NCBI GenBank assembly: GCA_026419775.2
Contig: JAOPGA020001434.1
Location: 1-64,000 of the forward strand
Direction of reading: 5' to 3'
Source of the DNA: Acrasis kona
Taxonomy: Eukaryota > Heterolobosea > Eutetramitea > Acrasida > Acrasidae
DNA length: 64,000 nt
Positions 42,103 through 56,700 of the stretch are shown here, one piece after another; positions within the stretch are counted from its first letter, which is position 1, and each line of letters opens with the position of its first letter. A program made the translations under genes and the position numbers. Below the pieces are notes generated by a model. The model made no database searches, had not been told where the DNA came from, and was given only the letters and a program-made list of their open reading frames with translations.

Positions 42103-42884
42103 GTGCTACAGTCACGTCAGACGCAGTTGACCAATCAACAGTCTAAAATGTTCAAGCCAAAGTCAAACACCATCAAGAGAGGTGACGATGATGGTAGAAG
42201 GAGGCTACGCTCTGTGATGGGAAGTAATGTTAGTTCATTAGGGGTTGCTGGTCTACAACAAGCAGTAAAACTTCCTAAAGGAGAAGACAAAAACGAGTGG
42301 TACGCAGTCAACATTGTTGATTTTATAAACGGCGTGACTGCGTTGTATGATCCTTTAAGGGAGTCCTGTACAGAAAGCACGTGCCCAGTGATGAACGCTG
42401 GTAAACAGTTTGAGTACTTATGGATGGACAAAGACTCAGCTGACTACAAGAAACCTGTGGCAGTGCCTGCAGTAACATATATTAACCTTCTTATGAATTG
42501 GATTGACGATCAAATTAACGACGACGCAGTGTTCCCAACCGACCCGGAGAAGCCTTTCCCAAAGAACTTTGAGAAGACTGTTAAAAATATTTTCAAAAGA
42601 CTATTTCGTGTTTATGCCCACATTTACTGTGCTCACTTTGAACAGGTAAAGTCCATGGGACAAGAAGCCCATTTAAACGTAAGTATTACTTTGTTTTCGT
42701 CAAACTCACCTAATTCAAGACAAGCTTTAAACATTTGTACGCTTTATTTGAACAACAACAATACTAATCTTTTAGCATGTACTTTGTGTTCGAATTTGAT
42801 CTTATTCCGTCGAAAGAGCTTGTCGCTTTAAAAGATGCAATCGGTACAATATTAGGAGAATCATATGCATCCAAGATAAAATAA
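42103..42884 (+). CDS. MOB1: MOB1 kinase activator with a 17-nt microexon
   Basis: Exons 42103-42678, 42720-42736 and 42776-42884 give 233 residues. MOB1 is the co-activator of NDR/LATS kinases in Hippo/mitotic-exit signalling. Conserved parts are NEWYAVNIVDFIN, the zinc-site segment CTESTCPVM, YEYLW-like FEYLWMDKD, and YAHIYCAHF. The 17-nt middle exon encodes SFKH, completing the family motif HLNTSFKHF and leading into MYFVFEFDLIP. Reading through without splicing destroys this motif, so the microexon is well supported. Introns are 41 and 39 nt with GTAAGT and GTACGC donors. A Met at 42148 (MFKPKSN) is an alternative start. The stop overlaps an AATAAA. Confidence 0.92.
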
Positions 42885-42885
42885 A
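42880..42885 (+). terminator. AATAAA overlapping stop codon of MOB1
   Basis: The stop TAA (42882-42884) lies inside the hexamer. Confidence 0.6.
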
Positions 42886-43086
42886 AAGAACTCTGTCTAC
42901 CACTTTAATTCAGTTTTTGATTAGGTTACTTTTTGTATCTACATCAACTCAAGATCATTTGTAATGCTGGATAGCATTTTTAATTACTATCTATTCAAAT
43001 CCATTTCATGTTATGCATTTCTGTCTTTGTTCTTCCTCGCCATTCATTACAATTCATTGGCCAACCTTGAACTTCAAACTTTCACA

Positions 43087-44727
43087 ATGAGCGAGTTGTT
43101 TTTGTCCCTCACGCAAGGCACAGTGTTCAACAGCAAACGCTTCAAAGAGGACATTAACACTTTTAAGCATGGAGACGTGTCAAAAGTTGGTGATATTTCA
43201 AGTGAAGATGGCAAATCATCGTCCTTCATTCCAGCTCAAAGTTTAGATTTTTTTGGAACAATGTCAAAAAAAGACAATAAAAGCAAGAAGAAAGAGCAAC
43301 AAGATGTAGTCCAAAAGAAGGAAGAAAACGAAGATGTTGTATTAGGTGATTTCACAGATGCAAATGAAGAACAGCTCAACGACAAGGAGTTGCGCCAAAA
43401 GTACAAGATTTACATAAACAAGGGCACAGAGCCACCCAAACCCTTCACTGCCTTCGATCAACTACAATCAGAGCCCCACAACTTTAGAGATTACCTCATC
43501 AACAACATACCCTATCGCGACACTCCGCCCACACCTGTCCAAATGCAAGCTATACCTGCAATGCTCCAAAAGAGAGACACACTGGTCGCAGCGGAGACAG
43601 GCAGTGGTAAGACAGCCGCCTATACATTACCAGCCCTAGCGCTCTTGCATGAACCACGCAAGGAAGGTTTCAGGTGTATAGTCATTGCACCCACCAGAGT
43701 ATTAGCAGAACAAATCCACAGACAGTTCATGCTCTTCTCCAAAGGCAAGGATTGGCGCATCAGAGACATTGCATCAGGATCAGTATCCAAGGACGCACTT
43801 GCATCAAAAAGGAACGACGTTCTCATAGCAACGCCCATGAAGCTGATTAGCGTCGTGGCCGACCTTCCACTAAGTCACCTCCAGATGGTCATCTTTGATG
43901 AAGCAGATCGTCTCTTCGACATGGGTTTCGCAGAACAAGTTGACAACCTATTGGCCTCCATCCAAGAAAGGGCCGCACAAAACTTTACGAAACATTTATT
44001 CAGCGCAACCATACCATTGAGCGTAGAACAATTAGCAGATTCCATCCTAAACGTTCGTCCGCTACACATATCAATTGGTGTCAAGAATGCAGGTGCCTCG
44101 ACCATCGATCAAAAACTTTTATTCGCAGGAGATGAGTCGGGAAAGATTATCGCTCTCAAAGAACGCATCGCTCAGGGATTAAAACCTCCAGTGTTGATTT
44201 TTGTACAAAGCATTGAAAGAGCCAAGCAATTATATCAAGAATTACTTTTAGACAAATCGTACAAGGTTGATTACATTCACGGAAAGAGAAGCGATGTTGC
44301 CACGAAAACATCTCTACGAGATTTTCGGTTGGGAAAAACATGGGCGTTAATTTGTACGGATGTGATGGCCAGAGGGTTGGATTTCTTGGGGGTGAGCTGC
44401 GTGATTAATTATGATTTCCCCGTCAGCATGATATCGTACGTGCATCGTATTGGTAGGACCGGCAGAGCAGGAAAGAGAGGAGAGGCGGTAACGTTCTTCA
44501 CTCATGAGGATTTGCCGCTGTTGAGAAATATTGCAGAGGTGATGAACAAGACTGGATGTGATGTGCCAGAGTGGATATTTAAGAGAATCAAAAAAGTAAG
44601 CAACAAGACGTTGAGCGACACGGCGGTACATAATGCCATGAAGGCGTCACAGCTTCAGAAGCAGCAGGGAACCAAGAGAAAGTACAAGGGTGGTGCTGAT
44701 AAAAAAAACAAGAAAATAAAAAAATAG
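43087..44727 (+). CDS. DDX52: DEAD-box RNA helicase DDX52/Rok1
   Basis: This 546-residue protein is counted from the Met at 43087. The frame is open from 42964, but the extra 41 residues are hydrophobic and unlike the family, and MSELFLSLTQGTVFN matches the usual N-terminus. Helicase motifs are complete: TPVQMQAIPAML (Q motif), AAETGSGKT (I), APTRVLAEQ (Ia), DEAD in VIFDEADRLFD (II), SAT in FSATIP (III), IFVQS (IV), TDVMARGLDF (V) and HRIGRTGRAG (VI). The C-terminus is Lys-rich. Rok1/DDX52 acts in the nucleolus in 18S rRNA maturation. The gene is convergent with the dynein heavy chain, with stops 10 bp apart. An AATAAA (44715-44720) lies within the last codons. Confidence 0.9.
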   Translation: MSELFLSLTQGTVFNSKRFKEDINTFKHGDVSKVGDISSEDGKSSSFIPAQSLDFFGTMSKKDNKSKKKEQQDVVQKKEENEDVVLGDFTDANEEQLNDKELRQKYKIYINKGTEPPKPFTAFDQLQSEPHNFRDYLINNIPYRDTPPTPVQMQAIPAMLQKRDTLVAAETGSGKTAAYTLPALALLHEPRKEGFRCIVIAPTRVLAEQIHRQFMLFSKGKDWRIRDIASGSVSKDALASKRNDVLIATPMKLISVVADLPLSHLQMVIFDEADRLFDMGFAEQVDNLLASIQERAAQNFTKHLFSATIPLSVEQLADSILNVRPLHISIGVKNAGASTIDQKLLFAGDESGKIIALKERIAQGLKPPVLIFVQSIERAKQLYQELLLDKSYKVDYIHGKRSDVATKTSLRDFRLGKTWALICTDVMARGLDFLGVSCVINYDFPVSMISYVHRIGRTGRAGKRGEAVTFFTHEDLPLLRNIAEVMNKTGCDVPEWIFKRIKKVSNKTLSDTAVHNAMKASQLQKQQGTKRKYKGGADKKNKKIKK

Positions 44728-44737
44728 TTATTTACAT

Positions 44738-47700
44738 TTAATTGTCCAATTGACACAACAAGGCAGCTCCTTGTAGTACCCAATGTGTTGGTGGTTTATC
44801 TGTGGGCAACTCTACCGCAATCACAAAATTTGTGCTCTGTCCCAAAGAAGACAGGGTTCCCTTCCTCACGCTCGTCTTGTACAATGGACACTCGTAAACA
44901 TCATCGGCAACTTTATGGTTCTTCTCTGGCAAAAAGTGAACCATTGGTAGCGGCGAGTTCATTTCTCCAGGATTGGCCTCAATCACGGTGCGCTTCACTG
45001 CATCCCATCTGGCTCCATCCATGTACATTCCATACACATAAACTCCATCCTCTGGTGCTTGTTCGACATCCACCGCATCAGGATCCAACACCACGAATCT
45101 GAACGATAATTCATCGATGGGTTCCTTGTATCGCCTAGCAAATGTCTGTAAAACACCAGTCATGAATCCTTGTGGGAAGAAGAATCCACTTATCCAATAA
45201 CTACTCGGCACTCCATTCTTCAACCAATTGCGCATAAACAGCACTCTCTTCTTCAAATCCTCTATCCATAGCCCTAGTGGTTTCAAGCTAGGATAAGCCA
45301 CCTCTGCCCACAGCTCCGGCACTTGATTATTCAACAAGCTAACAAACATTTTTTCCAGCTCCGCGCTCAATATAACCAATCCAGCAATAGCTTTGACCAG
45401 TTCCTCCAATGTGCTCCTCATCACAATCAACAATCGATTGAACCTCAACATTTCGTGACTTAGCACGGTCGATAGCGAGTGCATGGATCCATTTTCTAAT
45501 CGAGTGAAGGTTGTAGGACCCGCTTCGCTCTTATCCAGTAGCGCAGGTAATTGTGCCAATATCTTTTGCACGATGCCACTGACTACATCTTGGTCGCTGG
45601 CTACATTTCCTCCACCTCCCTTGCTAGCACCTGTAGCTGCTCTCGGCTGTACGCTCACCACTGTTCCCATCATTCTGCTCGTCTCCTGCATCTGGAACAC
45701 TATGTTAGCATTCTCGTGCATGGAGAAGATGCTGGGATCGTCGTTGTACGGCAGGCACTCGATGAATTTAATATAGTCGCCTTGCGAGCCACCGTGTGGG
45801 ATGGTATAAGCACCGGTGTCACTCGGAGCGAAAGAAAAGTCTTGTTTTAGGATGTCGGATTCAAAGTAACGCTGTAGAATGGATATCAAGGTGCGTCGAT
45901 CCCATGGATCAGTGACTCTACCTCCATAAACAATCTCACCGATAACATACTTGAGCGAGTCCCATGGAATGGTGCTTTGTTCCTCCAAGAACATTTTGAG
46001 CCATTGTTGAGCCACGCTCAAATCAGAGTCATTGAATTCGTATTGAATGGTCCATCCTAGCGGTCCAAACTTTTTACGTTCTTGAATGGTAGCGTGGAAT
46101 AGCGATAATCCGAACAATAGCTTTTTGAAAGCTAATGCCTTGGAGCATTCGGGGAACATTTCTTCTTGAATAGGTTTGTTGATGGCTGGTTGTGATGGTT
46201 GTGGATGATCTTCGTCTGCATCTACAACTGTATTGGGTGTTGTGGTGGAGTCAGCGTTGTCCATCGAGTGATTGTTACCGACATCAAACCTTTCAATGTA
46301 ACTAGGTTCGATAGCTCTGTAAGTGCGCGTTAGATTGGCTTGTATTCCTTTTGGAGGTTCGTTGGTCAACTTGACCGAATTTTGTAATATCGGAATGGGG
46401 AAATCTTTACTGGGCATGGATGTCAACCATAATCTAAAATCAGGTGCCAATACAGCCGTAGGCGAGCTGAATTCAGCTATAATCTTTTCTAGCTCAGGCA
46501 TGAAGCTCACGTACAGGTGACAGTTTTGTAACAAGACCCACGTTCGTTCGTTCTTGCGTCCCTTTTCAATCAAACGCTTCGCCACCACATCTTGACCCTG
46601 ACCCAACGATCTAATCTCCAAATTGATTTTCATGTTGGCGGCGAACTTTTGTAACATGTCCGTAGGATCTGCTCCCTGCGACAAGATGAACACGATGGGA
46701 GTGGAAGCACTCGCATCTCTGAGTGCCAAATCCAAATCCAGAGCAGGAGATCTGGTGAATTGATCTCCTAGTTCTGTCCTCACGAACTCCGTCACTCCAA
46801 ATAATAATTTCTCTTCGCAGAAGCACTTGAGAAGCAATAATCGATGGAATGGTTTGATTTTAGAGTCATAGTCGAGCGGTAATGGTTTCTTGAAGGCTTC
46901 TGGATCAGCAAAGAAGTTTTCCCATGCATTTCTCTCCAACATGACGTCATCTACGAATTTTGGAATAATCTTGTAGTGATCGATCAAGCACAATAGGATC
47001 CATTGTTGTTCGTTTAGCCATGGCGCCAATACATTGTTATCGATGGCTGTGCCTGCACCCACCATCAACGTGGATGCATCACGCGTCAATAACGCCCATT
47101 CAATCTCTGTAATATCGCCGCTGTTCCTTAATATTTGGGTGCAGATCAAGAAGGAGAAGATTCCCTTGTCCTTTTCGAACAGACCCCTACACACATTGTT
47201 GTAGACGCTATCGGTGATGTTATTGGTGAGTTCGATCAATAATTGATCCTGCGACACGCCAATGTTATCTGATGCAGTCACATCGATGCACTTGTTGAAT
47301 AGTTTCTTAAAGTACTCCAGCGAGTATTGATACATGGGATCAATCTTTGCTAAATCAGCCATCACAAAGTATAAAATACTACCGCGGATGGCTATGCTCC
47401 TGAATTGCTCTCTGGACTGATTGAGCGACTTCTCAGCAATTTCAGTTTGTTGAACGCGCTTAATGACCATGTTGGCAGTGAATTTACTATTATCTAATTG
47501 TTCGATGATGACCGTGTCGTCTAGAATGGAAGTGCCGCTCGTCTTGCTCAAACTATTCAAAATCAAAGCCTCCACTTCGCTCAATGTCTTGCTATCCTCT
47601 GCTACTCTCAACACCAACGAATCCTTCTCCTCTTCCAATTCCTTTTTTAATTTTCTAACCACGTCTCCGAGCAACTGATCCTCTAAGCCCTTGGCAGTGA

Positions 47701-50700
47701 CCGTAAAGTTAATCAACGTTACCTTGTTACAGATATCGGGCAAGTAGTGAGGATTAGCTAATTTAGTGGTCATGTAGAACCTGAATTTTGGATTGTAATC
47801 AACGAGCGATGTTCCCATCTTGATGACGAGACGTCCTTGACTACGGAACACTTGTTTGCTTAGTACTGGTTCTAAACTAGGATCAATCACTTCGCTAACG
47901 TCCTCCATCAACACTGGAGTACCTATGCGAATGGCTCCCTCTAGAATCTTACCATAATTCGAGTCGGATTGTTTGAGCACCTTGAGACCATTTGGTTTCT
48001 CTAATTTCTTGATCCACATGTTTGCTTGTCCCTGTGGATCGATCAACAATGGCCATCGACGACTTAATGTGACCAGGATTGCATTTTGTATGGATTGTAG
48101 ATCGGTGGGTAACCCTTCAATGTTCCAATCTCTAATTTGCACGGCGTCGCTCACTACCTTTTCGATATTGCAATCTTCGCTGAGCGATACTCCCTTTTCA
48201 CGAATGGCGTGGCTCCATTCCTCGAACAATTCTTTACGATAGCTAGCTACGAATGCTCCATAGTAAACAATCATTGCGGATGCCAAGAAGATGTTTCCTG
48301 GTAGATTACTAATTTGTTTATCTAGCTCAGCTACGCTTAATGTCCACCTGTTGTATTCATCAGCTAGCGATACGGTTAATTTTTGAGCCGTTTTTAATCT
48401 ACGCTCCGATTGTTCTGTTTTTTGTTGTAGTTCCACCGCTTCATCGTTCGTATCCTTCATGTGAATGTTCAATGTTACCAAATTCTCTTCCACCACTCTC
48501 AATTCTTCTTGTTTGGCCTTTAATATGAGTTCCATTTCGTCCAAATCGCTCTTTGCCTTTTTTAATGATTCGTGTAGCGGTTCCACTAGTCGAGTCACTT
48601 CAAAGTAACTCACCATTGCTCTCACCCATTGACACAAGCTACCAGCGGCTAATGAAGTGGATGCTACGGTGCTTGGTTGGAAATGTACATTCTTTGTGTT
48701 GACGTAATCCTTCTTGAGCTTATCCACAGTTCTTTGGTTCAAATCCTTCAAGTTGAATTCCTTACATCGACTCACAAAATCAGCACCGCTCATAATAATC
48801 TTTGCGTTTTGCCACGAAGTATCCTTTTCGTTGAACAGAGTGAGAACGGCAGCTAATGTGACCTTAACTGGTTCCTTTGGTTCGTTGTATTTTTTAATTT
48901 CTGCAATTTCTGCTTTTGATACCGAATCAAGTGCCTTTTTAGCTGCTTCAAGCGTAGGTTCGACATCAGCTAACTTCTCAGCGGCTTCCCTTGCAATGGC
49001 ATCGGCCTTCTTTGCCTTTTCCGATACAATTTGTTCCTCTTGGGCGATACGCTCTCTCTTGTCTTTTGCTTCTTGTTGACCCTTTGCTACTTCCCTCATG
49101 ATTCGTTCCACATCGATGCTCTTTTGTTTCAAAACGGGTTGTAGTGATTCCAATTCCTTTTGCATCTCATCTACGGTTTGGTTGGTCGATCGTAAGATAT
49201 CCAAACCCTTCGCTAATCGATCACGTGATTCGTTTAATTCATGCCTCTTCTTTTCTAATAGCTCTTCGTAGAAGATGATAAATGATAAATAGCTAGCTGG
49301 CGTGATATAGTAATGACGCTTGAATTCATTCAAGAATCGCTGAGTAATCTCTGCAGCTGATCCATGAATATACACTGCCAATTCGATCAATGATTGTTTG
49401 GTCTGATCGCTTCCCACATTTATTTTATTGAACTTGCGCTCGGCGACGCTCTTGAGAGCTTCCTTTGGCCACTCGTCGAACCAATCAATGGTGCAGCAAT
49501 TCACCAGCGATGGGAACATTCTGATGCGATTACGGAATGCATCGCCCACGGGACTCATGCACAACACAATGTGCAAATTGCTCTTGACTCGTTGAATAAA
49601 GAAATCATAAATCAAATCGCGAGAGTTGTTGATATTAGCTTCTGCAGCAGCTGGTCTCAATTCGTTAATGATTTTATCCTTATCTTCTTGTGCGAACAAG
49701 TTGGGGACTTCTCCAGAGTTGAGCAGATTGTTGATGTCTTCCAAAAAGGTTTCGTCGATAATTTGCGAGTCGCTGAATAAGAACAAAACGGGAGCACCTT
49801 CTACTCCTGCCTTTCTCATCAAATTTTGTAGATCCGTTCTAAAATCGCTCAGCTTGTATCCCTTCTTGAGACAAATTTCAAAAGTGGAGAAACCAGCAAT
49901 AAAGGCAGCTAATCGAGTTAATGATTGTTTACCACAACCACCAACACCCACCAAGAGCGCATTACCCTTTGGTTGGCTAATGATCCTCACGATTCTCGAC
50001 ACGTGTTTCGCTGCATCTGGGAAGAAGACCAAATCAAGTTCAGCGCCCGAATGTTCCATGTTGTATAACATGAGCTGTTCGTCTAGTGCAGGCGGTAACA
50101 TTTCAATGTTGGGCATTTCTTCGTAACGATCTTTATTCAATATGGAACCAAACATGACTGGTTTGGAACCGAATAAATCTTCGCTGCTCCAATTACTCAC
50201 GCCCTTGAAATACCTTCTGAGCAATTCAATCACAATGTCTGCAAAGTGGGATCGATCGGTGTGATTGATGAGACGATCGTGGAACGAACGCATGCTCTCG
50301 TGTACCCATAGCTTGGTGATGCCATGAATCGTTTTGATGGCTTCTGGTTTCACCTGTAACATGCCCTGAAACACTTTGCTCAAATCACGTAAATTAAATG
50401 TATAGTGAGCACATGCAGGGATGGGTTTGAATTGATCCAATGTTCGATTGAACAAATCAACTGCAATCTTTACCAACGTCTTACTGACGCTTTGTATCTC
50501 TTCGTTAAAGTTTGTCAAGAATCCGCTCAATATGCAATGGAAGATCCTAAACATGCTATCTTCCGATAGATCAGGTACGTTGAGCACGTGGAATAGACGC
50601 AATAGACGAGGCGTTGTTGGATTGCGTCCACCACCAGGCGGTCCGCATGCGGCCACCACGGTAACGTCCTCCACCCTCTTCCATGGGAAATTAGCTCTGT

Positions 50701-53700
50701 CCTTCACGTCGTAGAATCCATTGTAGCTCAATAATTGACGAAGCAATTCGATGGGTGGTTGTGCACCGAACTGTTCCAATTGGGGCATGTTCAAATCATC
50801 AATGAACAGCACCACCTTCTTACCAGGTGGTGCCCTCAATACGCCCTTGCGCGGTACCAATTTGGTCTCGATCATTTCTTGTGTTCTGGAGCTATTGGTT
50901 TGTGCAGAGAATTGAATGGTGATGAGTTCCAATCCCATGCTCTCTGCATCTTGAGCTAACGTATTGGCCACGATGGACGTCTTTCCTACGCCAGTCTTTC
51001 CATTGAATAGAATTGGTTTTTCAATCTTGATTAACGTTCTCAACATGTAGCTAGATCGTACCGTATCTACGGTAGGCACCATGATTTGAGAGAAGGGTAT
51101 GGATGGATTATAAACAAATTCAGGTACCATTCTCGACCACTCCACAAACGTATTGGTATCAAAATCAATACAAAAGTCATAAACGCTACCGTGTAGCGGC
51201 ATGTTACAAACGTTGCGTAATTGATCTCTGCAGTGCTTATCGAATTCTTGTCGATTCTCTTTTACAATGTTACCGCCAATGCTCCACACGAAGGAAAAGG
51301 TGAATAGATTTTGTAACATTGTTTTCATATAAGGATCTTCTCTGCCCGTTAATTGAGCATGATTGGGCATCACCGCAACGAACAAATCACACAAACAAGT
51401 CACCAATGCCAAATCAACGGTCTCCACATCCTCCTTGCAATGATTTCTGATAAACAACAACGAATTGGTAATGTACTCGTCGAATAGCGTCTGGACGAAT
51501 TCCTTATGAGAAGTGAGCAAGTGCAATTTGAGTATCCATGATTTGACAAATGGTGCCCAGCCCAAATCCTCTGGATCGATATAAACCATGCCGCATCGAC
51601 TCACTGTAGCAGGAGATGCGACGCTCAAGTCCTGCACTTCGAATACGAAACTAATCTTATCGTTTAGTTGAATCCTCTCGGCGTTATCCAAACACAATAG
51701 CTTCGAATCATCCAATACTGAATTCATGCTTTCGATCCATAAGGTATCGACTGGTCCATCAAACACCAACCATTTACGATCTGCGCTAGTGTCCCTTACT
51801 GCCTTTCTAACAAAGTATGGAATCAAACCATCGAACCACTCGGTAGTATTGACGTCCAATACGCCATATAATTCGCCATAAGTAATGCTCTTTGGATTGA
51901 GCGCATATTGTTGCACTGCATGGAATGGTGTTTTTGTCTTTTCTTTGGACAGTGCATTCATGCTGCTGGCCAATACGTCCCTAGCGCTCGTTTTGCCACC
52001 ACCAGTGGGTCCGACCAACATGACGCCGTGTCTAACGATCAATGTATCGTATAATTGAATAATCTTGTTGACAAAGCAAGGAACGATTTGTAGATTAAAC
52101 TCTTGAGTGATTTTCTTTTCGAGCATGATCATGAGCTCTCCGTAATCTTGTTTGGGGACGCATACATTAGGGAACAAATCGGAAACGATGGCTTCGAACA
52201 GCGACACGTCCTCCTTGACGAACTTTGGAATGTTGGAATCTCTCATGGCTCTCATCAATGTGATTTCTTCTTGTACGTCTGGATTGGCTCTCTTTAACTC
52301 ACCAGCCATCACCAACACTGATTTCATTGCTCTCATTCCAAAATCGTAGTGATCTTGCGATGATAATTGCTCGTTTGATAATTTATAGAGCTGCGTCATT
52401 TTTCTGGACAAGTCCTTTGCTTTTTCGTATCCTTCGCTGAATAACGTGACTTCGGCAATCAAGCGATAATCAGGCATCATGACTGCTACTGGACGGAACA
52501 GTGCCTTGAGGTTATCCGGTAATTCTGTTCTACCTGCATAACCTGGATTCATGGTGATGAACACGCCGCATGTCTTGATGATTTTGAGAGGTTTATCGTC
52601 CTCTAGACAAAACATGGATGCGTCGTTGGCTTTGAGAGCATTTTGAATCAATAACAACTGAGTGGCAATCACGCTCAACACTTCGACGTTGATTCGATTG
52701 AATTCATCGAAACATGCCCACGCACCGGTCTGTACGATTCCACTGAAGAATTTGGTCATCATGTTATAAGTGACGCCTTCGCTACAATTGTAGACCACGC
52801 ATTGAAGAGCCAAAGCTTTTGCCAAATCCTTCACCGTTTCAGTCTTGCCGGTACCAGCAGGACCCGAAGGCGATCCTCCTAATTTCATATGAAGAGCACC
52901 GGTTAGCGTCATGTAGACGCGATCGGTGAGCGGAGTGATGACCAGACGAGATTGAATACCACCATATTCGAATCCATAGGTAAATTCAGAGTTACTCTGA
53001 CGCACCATGCAATTATTCTCCCAATAGTAACGTAGTTGCTTCAACCATCCGAAATCAGTCACGCTGCTCACGCCATCTGCAATCATTTGTTCCACTACAT
53101 CTCTTGCGTGTACTTCGATGATGATGAGCGTCTGAATCACCTTGCGTTGCGTGGAAGTTAATTCGGAGCGAGTCATGGCTGCCAATTCGTTTAATTGATG
53201 CTTGGAAGTTTCCAAAAACATTTGCATCTCCTTGATGGGATTGGCACTGGTCAAACACCTCGTTACCTCTCTACACCAAAAGATTTGATTCACGGTCCAC
53301 ACTACCTGAGCAACCGTTGTTTTGATGAATTCATCTCTGGGCATATTCTCGTAGTCCTTTACTCCTTGTTTGGTCAATTCCTTTAGCGTTCTGACCATAT
53401 TATCCTCCACTTCCTTCAACCATTCATGAACGATGGGTCTTGCCTTCATGGTGGTGGACGTGAACGTGACCTTCTCTCCCTCACGCGATATCATGGCCTT
53501 GATGGCACCGGTGGGTTCGATCTGAAGGCTCTTGATGCCTTCGAAACACTTTTGCAAGTGAGGCTGGACAGCTTGAGGATCTTTTGTTTTCGATAAAATG
53601 TCCAACAAGTCATCGTTGGATAAAAAGTAGAACCTAGCGAATGCATTTCTCTTTTCTTGTAAGTAATCCTCCAACGATTTTTCAATCTTTTCCAAATGAC

Positions 53701-56700
53701 CATTGTGTTGTTTGAACTTGTCGTAGATACCAGGAGTGTTCGTGATCAACAAGTGCACCAATTTACTCTCCGATGCCTTCTTCATGGTTTCTTTAAAGAA
53801 GCGATCTACGCTCGTGAACAGCTTGTGATCGTCCTTTAGTTCCGATTGAATGTCGGGTGCACTAAACACTGATTCCAAATACAACCACTTTCTTTGACAA
53901 GTGATCATTTCCTTTATGGTATCGTGAATCAATTTCAGTTCCTCCTCCCACTTTTCTACTTGTTGCTTGATGGCAGCAACGTATCGACTGGATAGAATGG
54001 TGCTCACCGTGATTCGATCGTCCTCCAATTGAGTGATAATGTCGTCGACGCTACCAATAATGTTCATCACTTCTTTATGGGATACAATATCGAACGTAGT
54101 CGTATCCCAGTGATCCTTTATTGTTTTTAACAATTCTTCCAAGCTAGCTTCGTTACTAGCTTGCTGAGAGATTTCTTCGATTCCCCTTCTCTTCTCCGGA
54201 TCCAACACGTTGAGTTCGAACAGGACGCTTAGTTCGAATTTACCATTTTCGTTCGACAAGTTACGATCGATGATGCCATCCAATAGACGCCAATGGCGTG
54301 GTTTGAGCGCATTATTTTTCAAATCGGTGATGACCGGCAATATGTTCCTCCATTCGTCCACCATTTTATTTAGTTTGGGCACCACGGGGTTATCGTTGAT
54401 TTCCTTTTGTACCTGTAAGCATATCAGAGTGTAATAATCGATTTGGCTCTTGATGGTATCGGTCACAATGTTTTCGAACATTGTTGTTCTCCAGTCGTGT
54501 ACCAGATCGGTCCATTGTTGTAAGCTGCTCCATAACTTTAATTTGAGATGAACTTCGTGTTCCGCTTGTTCGATTTCGTCGATGCTCTCTGGTGTGATTT
54601 TGAACATTTCTTGGTAATTTGCCAATTCTTTGCTACGACGTGCTGCATCGTCCATGCTGTTCTTTAGGTCGGTCAGGTACTTGATCACGGTGGGTACGTC
54701 TGCATGAACGTCGTTGATCATTGGATCTCTGCTCTTTTGTTGAATGTCCTGTACCTCTGCTCTCAAATCTTCGAATTTACGATCCAAGTCGACCGAGAAT
54801 TTGTTGATGCGATCTTCTTTGCTTTCCTCTGCTAACGAAATGCTCGTCCTTAATGTGGAAATGGTTTGTACCGTTCCGTTGGAGAATTCGTCCTTATCCT
54901 TGAGAGGCACGTTTACCTTCTCGTCCTCCATTAGTTTGTAAATTTCGCTCACATTCTTGAAGCGTGCTTCAATGTTTTCGAGATCGGCACTGATTTTATC
55001 GACGAATTGTAAATAGGCTACGAATTCTTCGACGCTCGAAGGTGGAGATTGTAACTTTGTGACTGCGTTTCGTAAGTCTCTGTAAAGTGCAATGTTCTTT
55101 TCGCGCGCTAGAACGGGTAGTACTTGATGTATGGCTTGTAGGCAGCTGTTGGGAGATGGCAAGAATAATTGTTTGAGTTTGGATGTATCGACGAAGAAGA
55201 TTCCCTTGTATTTGGAAGTGCGCATCTTTTCGACGAGTTCATTTTGTTGTTTGTATTTTTGCATTTCGTTTCGGAAAAAGTCTAGTGGATAATCTCCATT
55301 TTGAAGTTGCTCAATGTTGACGCGCTTGTTTTCGATGAAAATGTTTTTGAGATGGTCGAATGTATTGGCATATGTTTCTACGTCCCTGAATGCAGCTGAT
55401 AAAGTCTCGCGGATGGCCTTCACTAAATCTTCATAGGATTCTTCTCTTGTAATCCAAAGTTTTACGTCTGGTCCATCACCTAGAACTACTTCCTCTCCTC
55501 GGTCGTTCAGTACTGGTTCGAGGTACTCTTCAAATTCCTTCTTCTTCAAAAGTCTCTTAATCTTGATTGCATCAAAGAATCCAGTGATGACCTTCTCTAC
55601 TCTCTTCTCGAATGAATTCTTAGATGGCATTATCACTAGAATTTCATCTCTTAGGAGTACTTCTGTACGGAACAGCGGTATTACTTCATTGTCCTCTGTT
55701 GATAAAAGTCCAATGTTGCTTACGGTCTCGACTTCCATGTTCTTGTCAATGTTCTCCGATAGGAATCGCACTTTCTTCAAAATGCTATCCACAGATGATG
55801 AGTTGAGGGATATCAACGAGTCAACAATGAGATAATCGACAAGACGTATGACTGTCGCATGTTAGATTTTGTAAAGTGTACAAATAACTTACAATTCATG
55901 AGTCTCTTGCACTCGCTCCTCTTCTTTGACAATTCAGTGTAGCTCATTTGATATGGTTGGTCGCTAAATCCTTTCAAAGCATTTTTGATGGTTCGGGTTC
56001 CAAACTTCGCACTAGAAACACCAATGTTGTTGTTTGAATCACCAGCATCCACCACATTGATTTCGCTAATATCTTTAAACTTGTCTCCGAACCCAGCTGC
56101 AATCATTGAATTCTTACAGGCCTCAGATACAATTTCTGTAATCTTCTCGCAGATTTTATCCAACTTTTCAGATATTTCTTGTTTTTGCTGATCTTGTATG
56201 TTTGAAAAGTCCTCAACTTGCAGGATCTGACCATTGTTGTCCCTATATAAATTAAACTTTGTAATTTCCAAGCACAGGAATCTAATCTCTCTAAGAGGTT
56301 TGGTCAATGTTCCGTTCAAAATATACAACCGCTTGGTAAGACTATTGATAGCCTTTTGAGCTCTCTTTTTGATAACTCTTTTTTTGACAAAGTAAAAAGC
56401 TTTCCAAACTCTAAACTTTTTGAAGAAGTTGATCTTGAGAATATTTTGAAAAATGTCATGTTCTTTGATCCACTGCTCAAGTGGTGTCAAATCTATTTTT
56501 GTCAAGAAAATATCTTAAATAAACAGCTTACCAGTCTCTCTATTCATGATGTGTGTTACTCCTGCTGAGCTTAGTGTGTAATAATCTTCGCTTCTAATAT
56601 CACCATGTCCAACAATTTCTAGATTGTATGGATTATAAGGTGCGACTTCATCTTCTGTTACTCTGTTCAAATAAACGAACTCATTCGGTAGAGTTTCGCC

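Noticed and set aside
42964-43086. N-terminal extension of DDX52 with a hydrophobic, signal-like segment
   Set aside because: Nucleolar helicases have no signal peptide, and the family N-terminus begins at the Met at 43087.
44785-55835. Many plus-strand open frames opposite the dynein heavy chain
   Set aside because: They are shadows of a long, codon-biased gene; none shows a domain, and the dynein frame is continuous.
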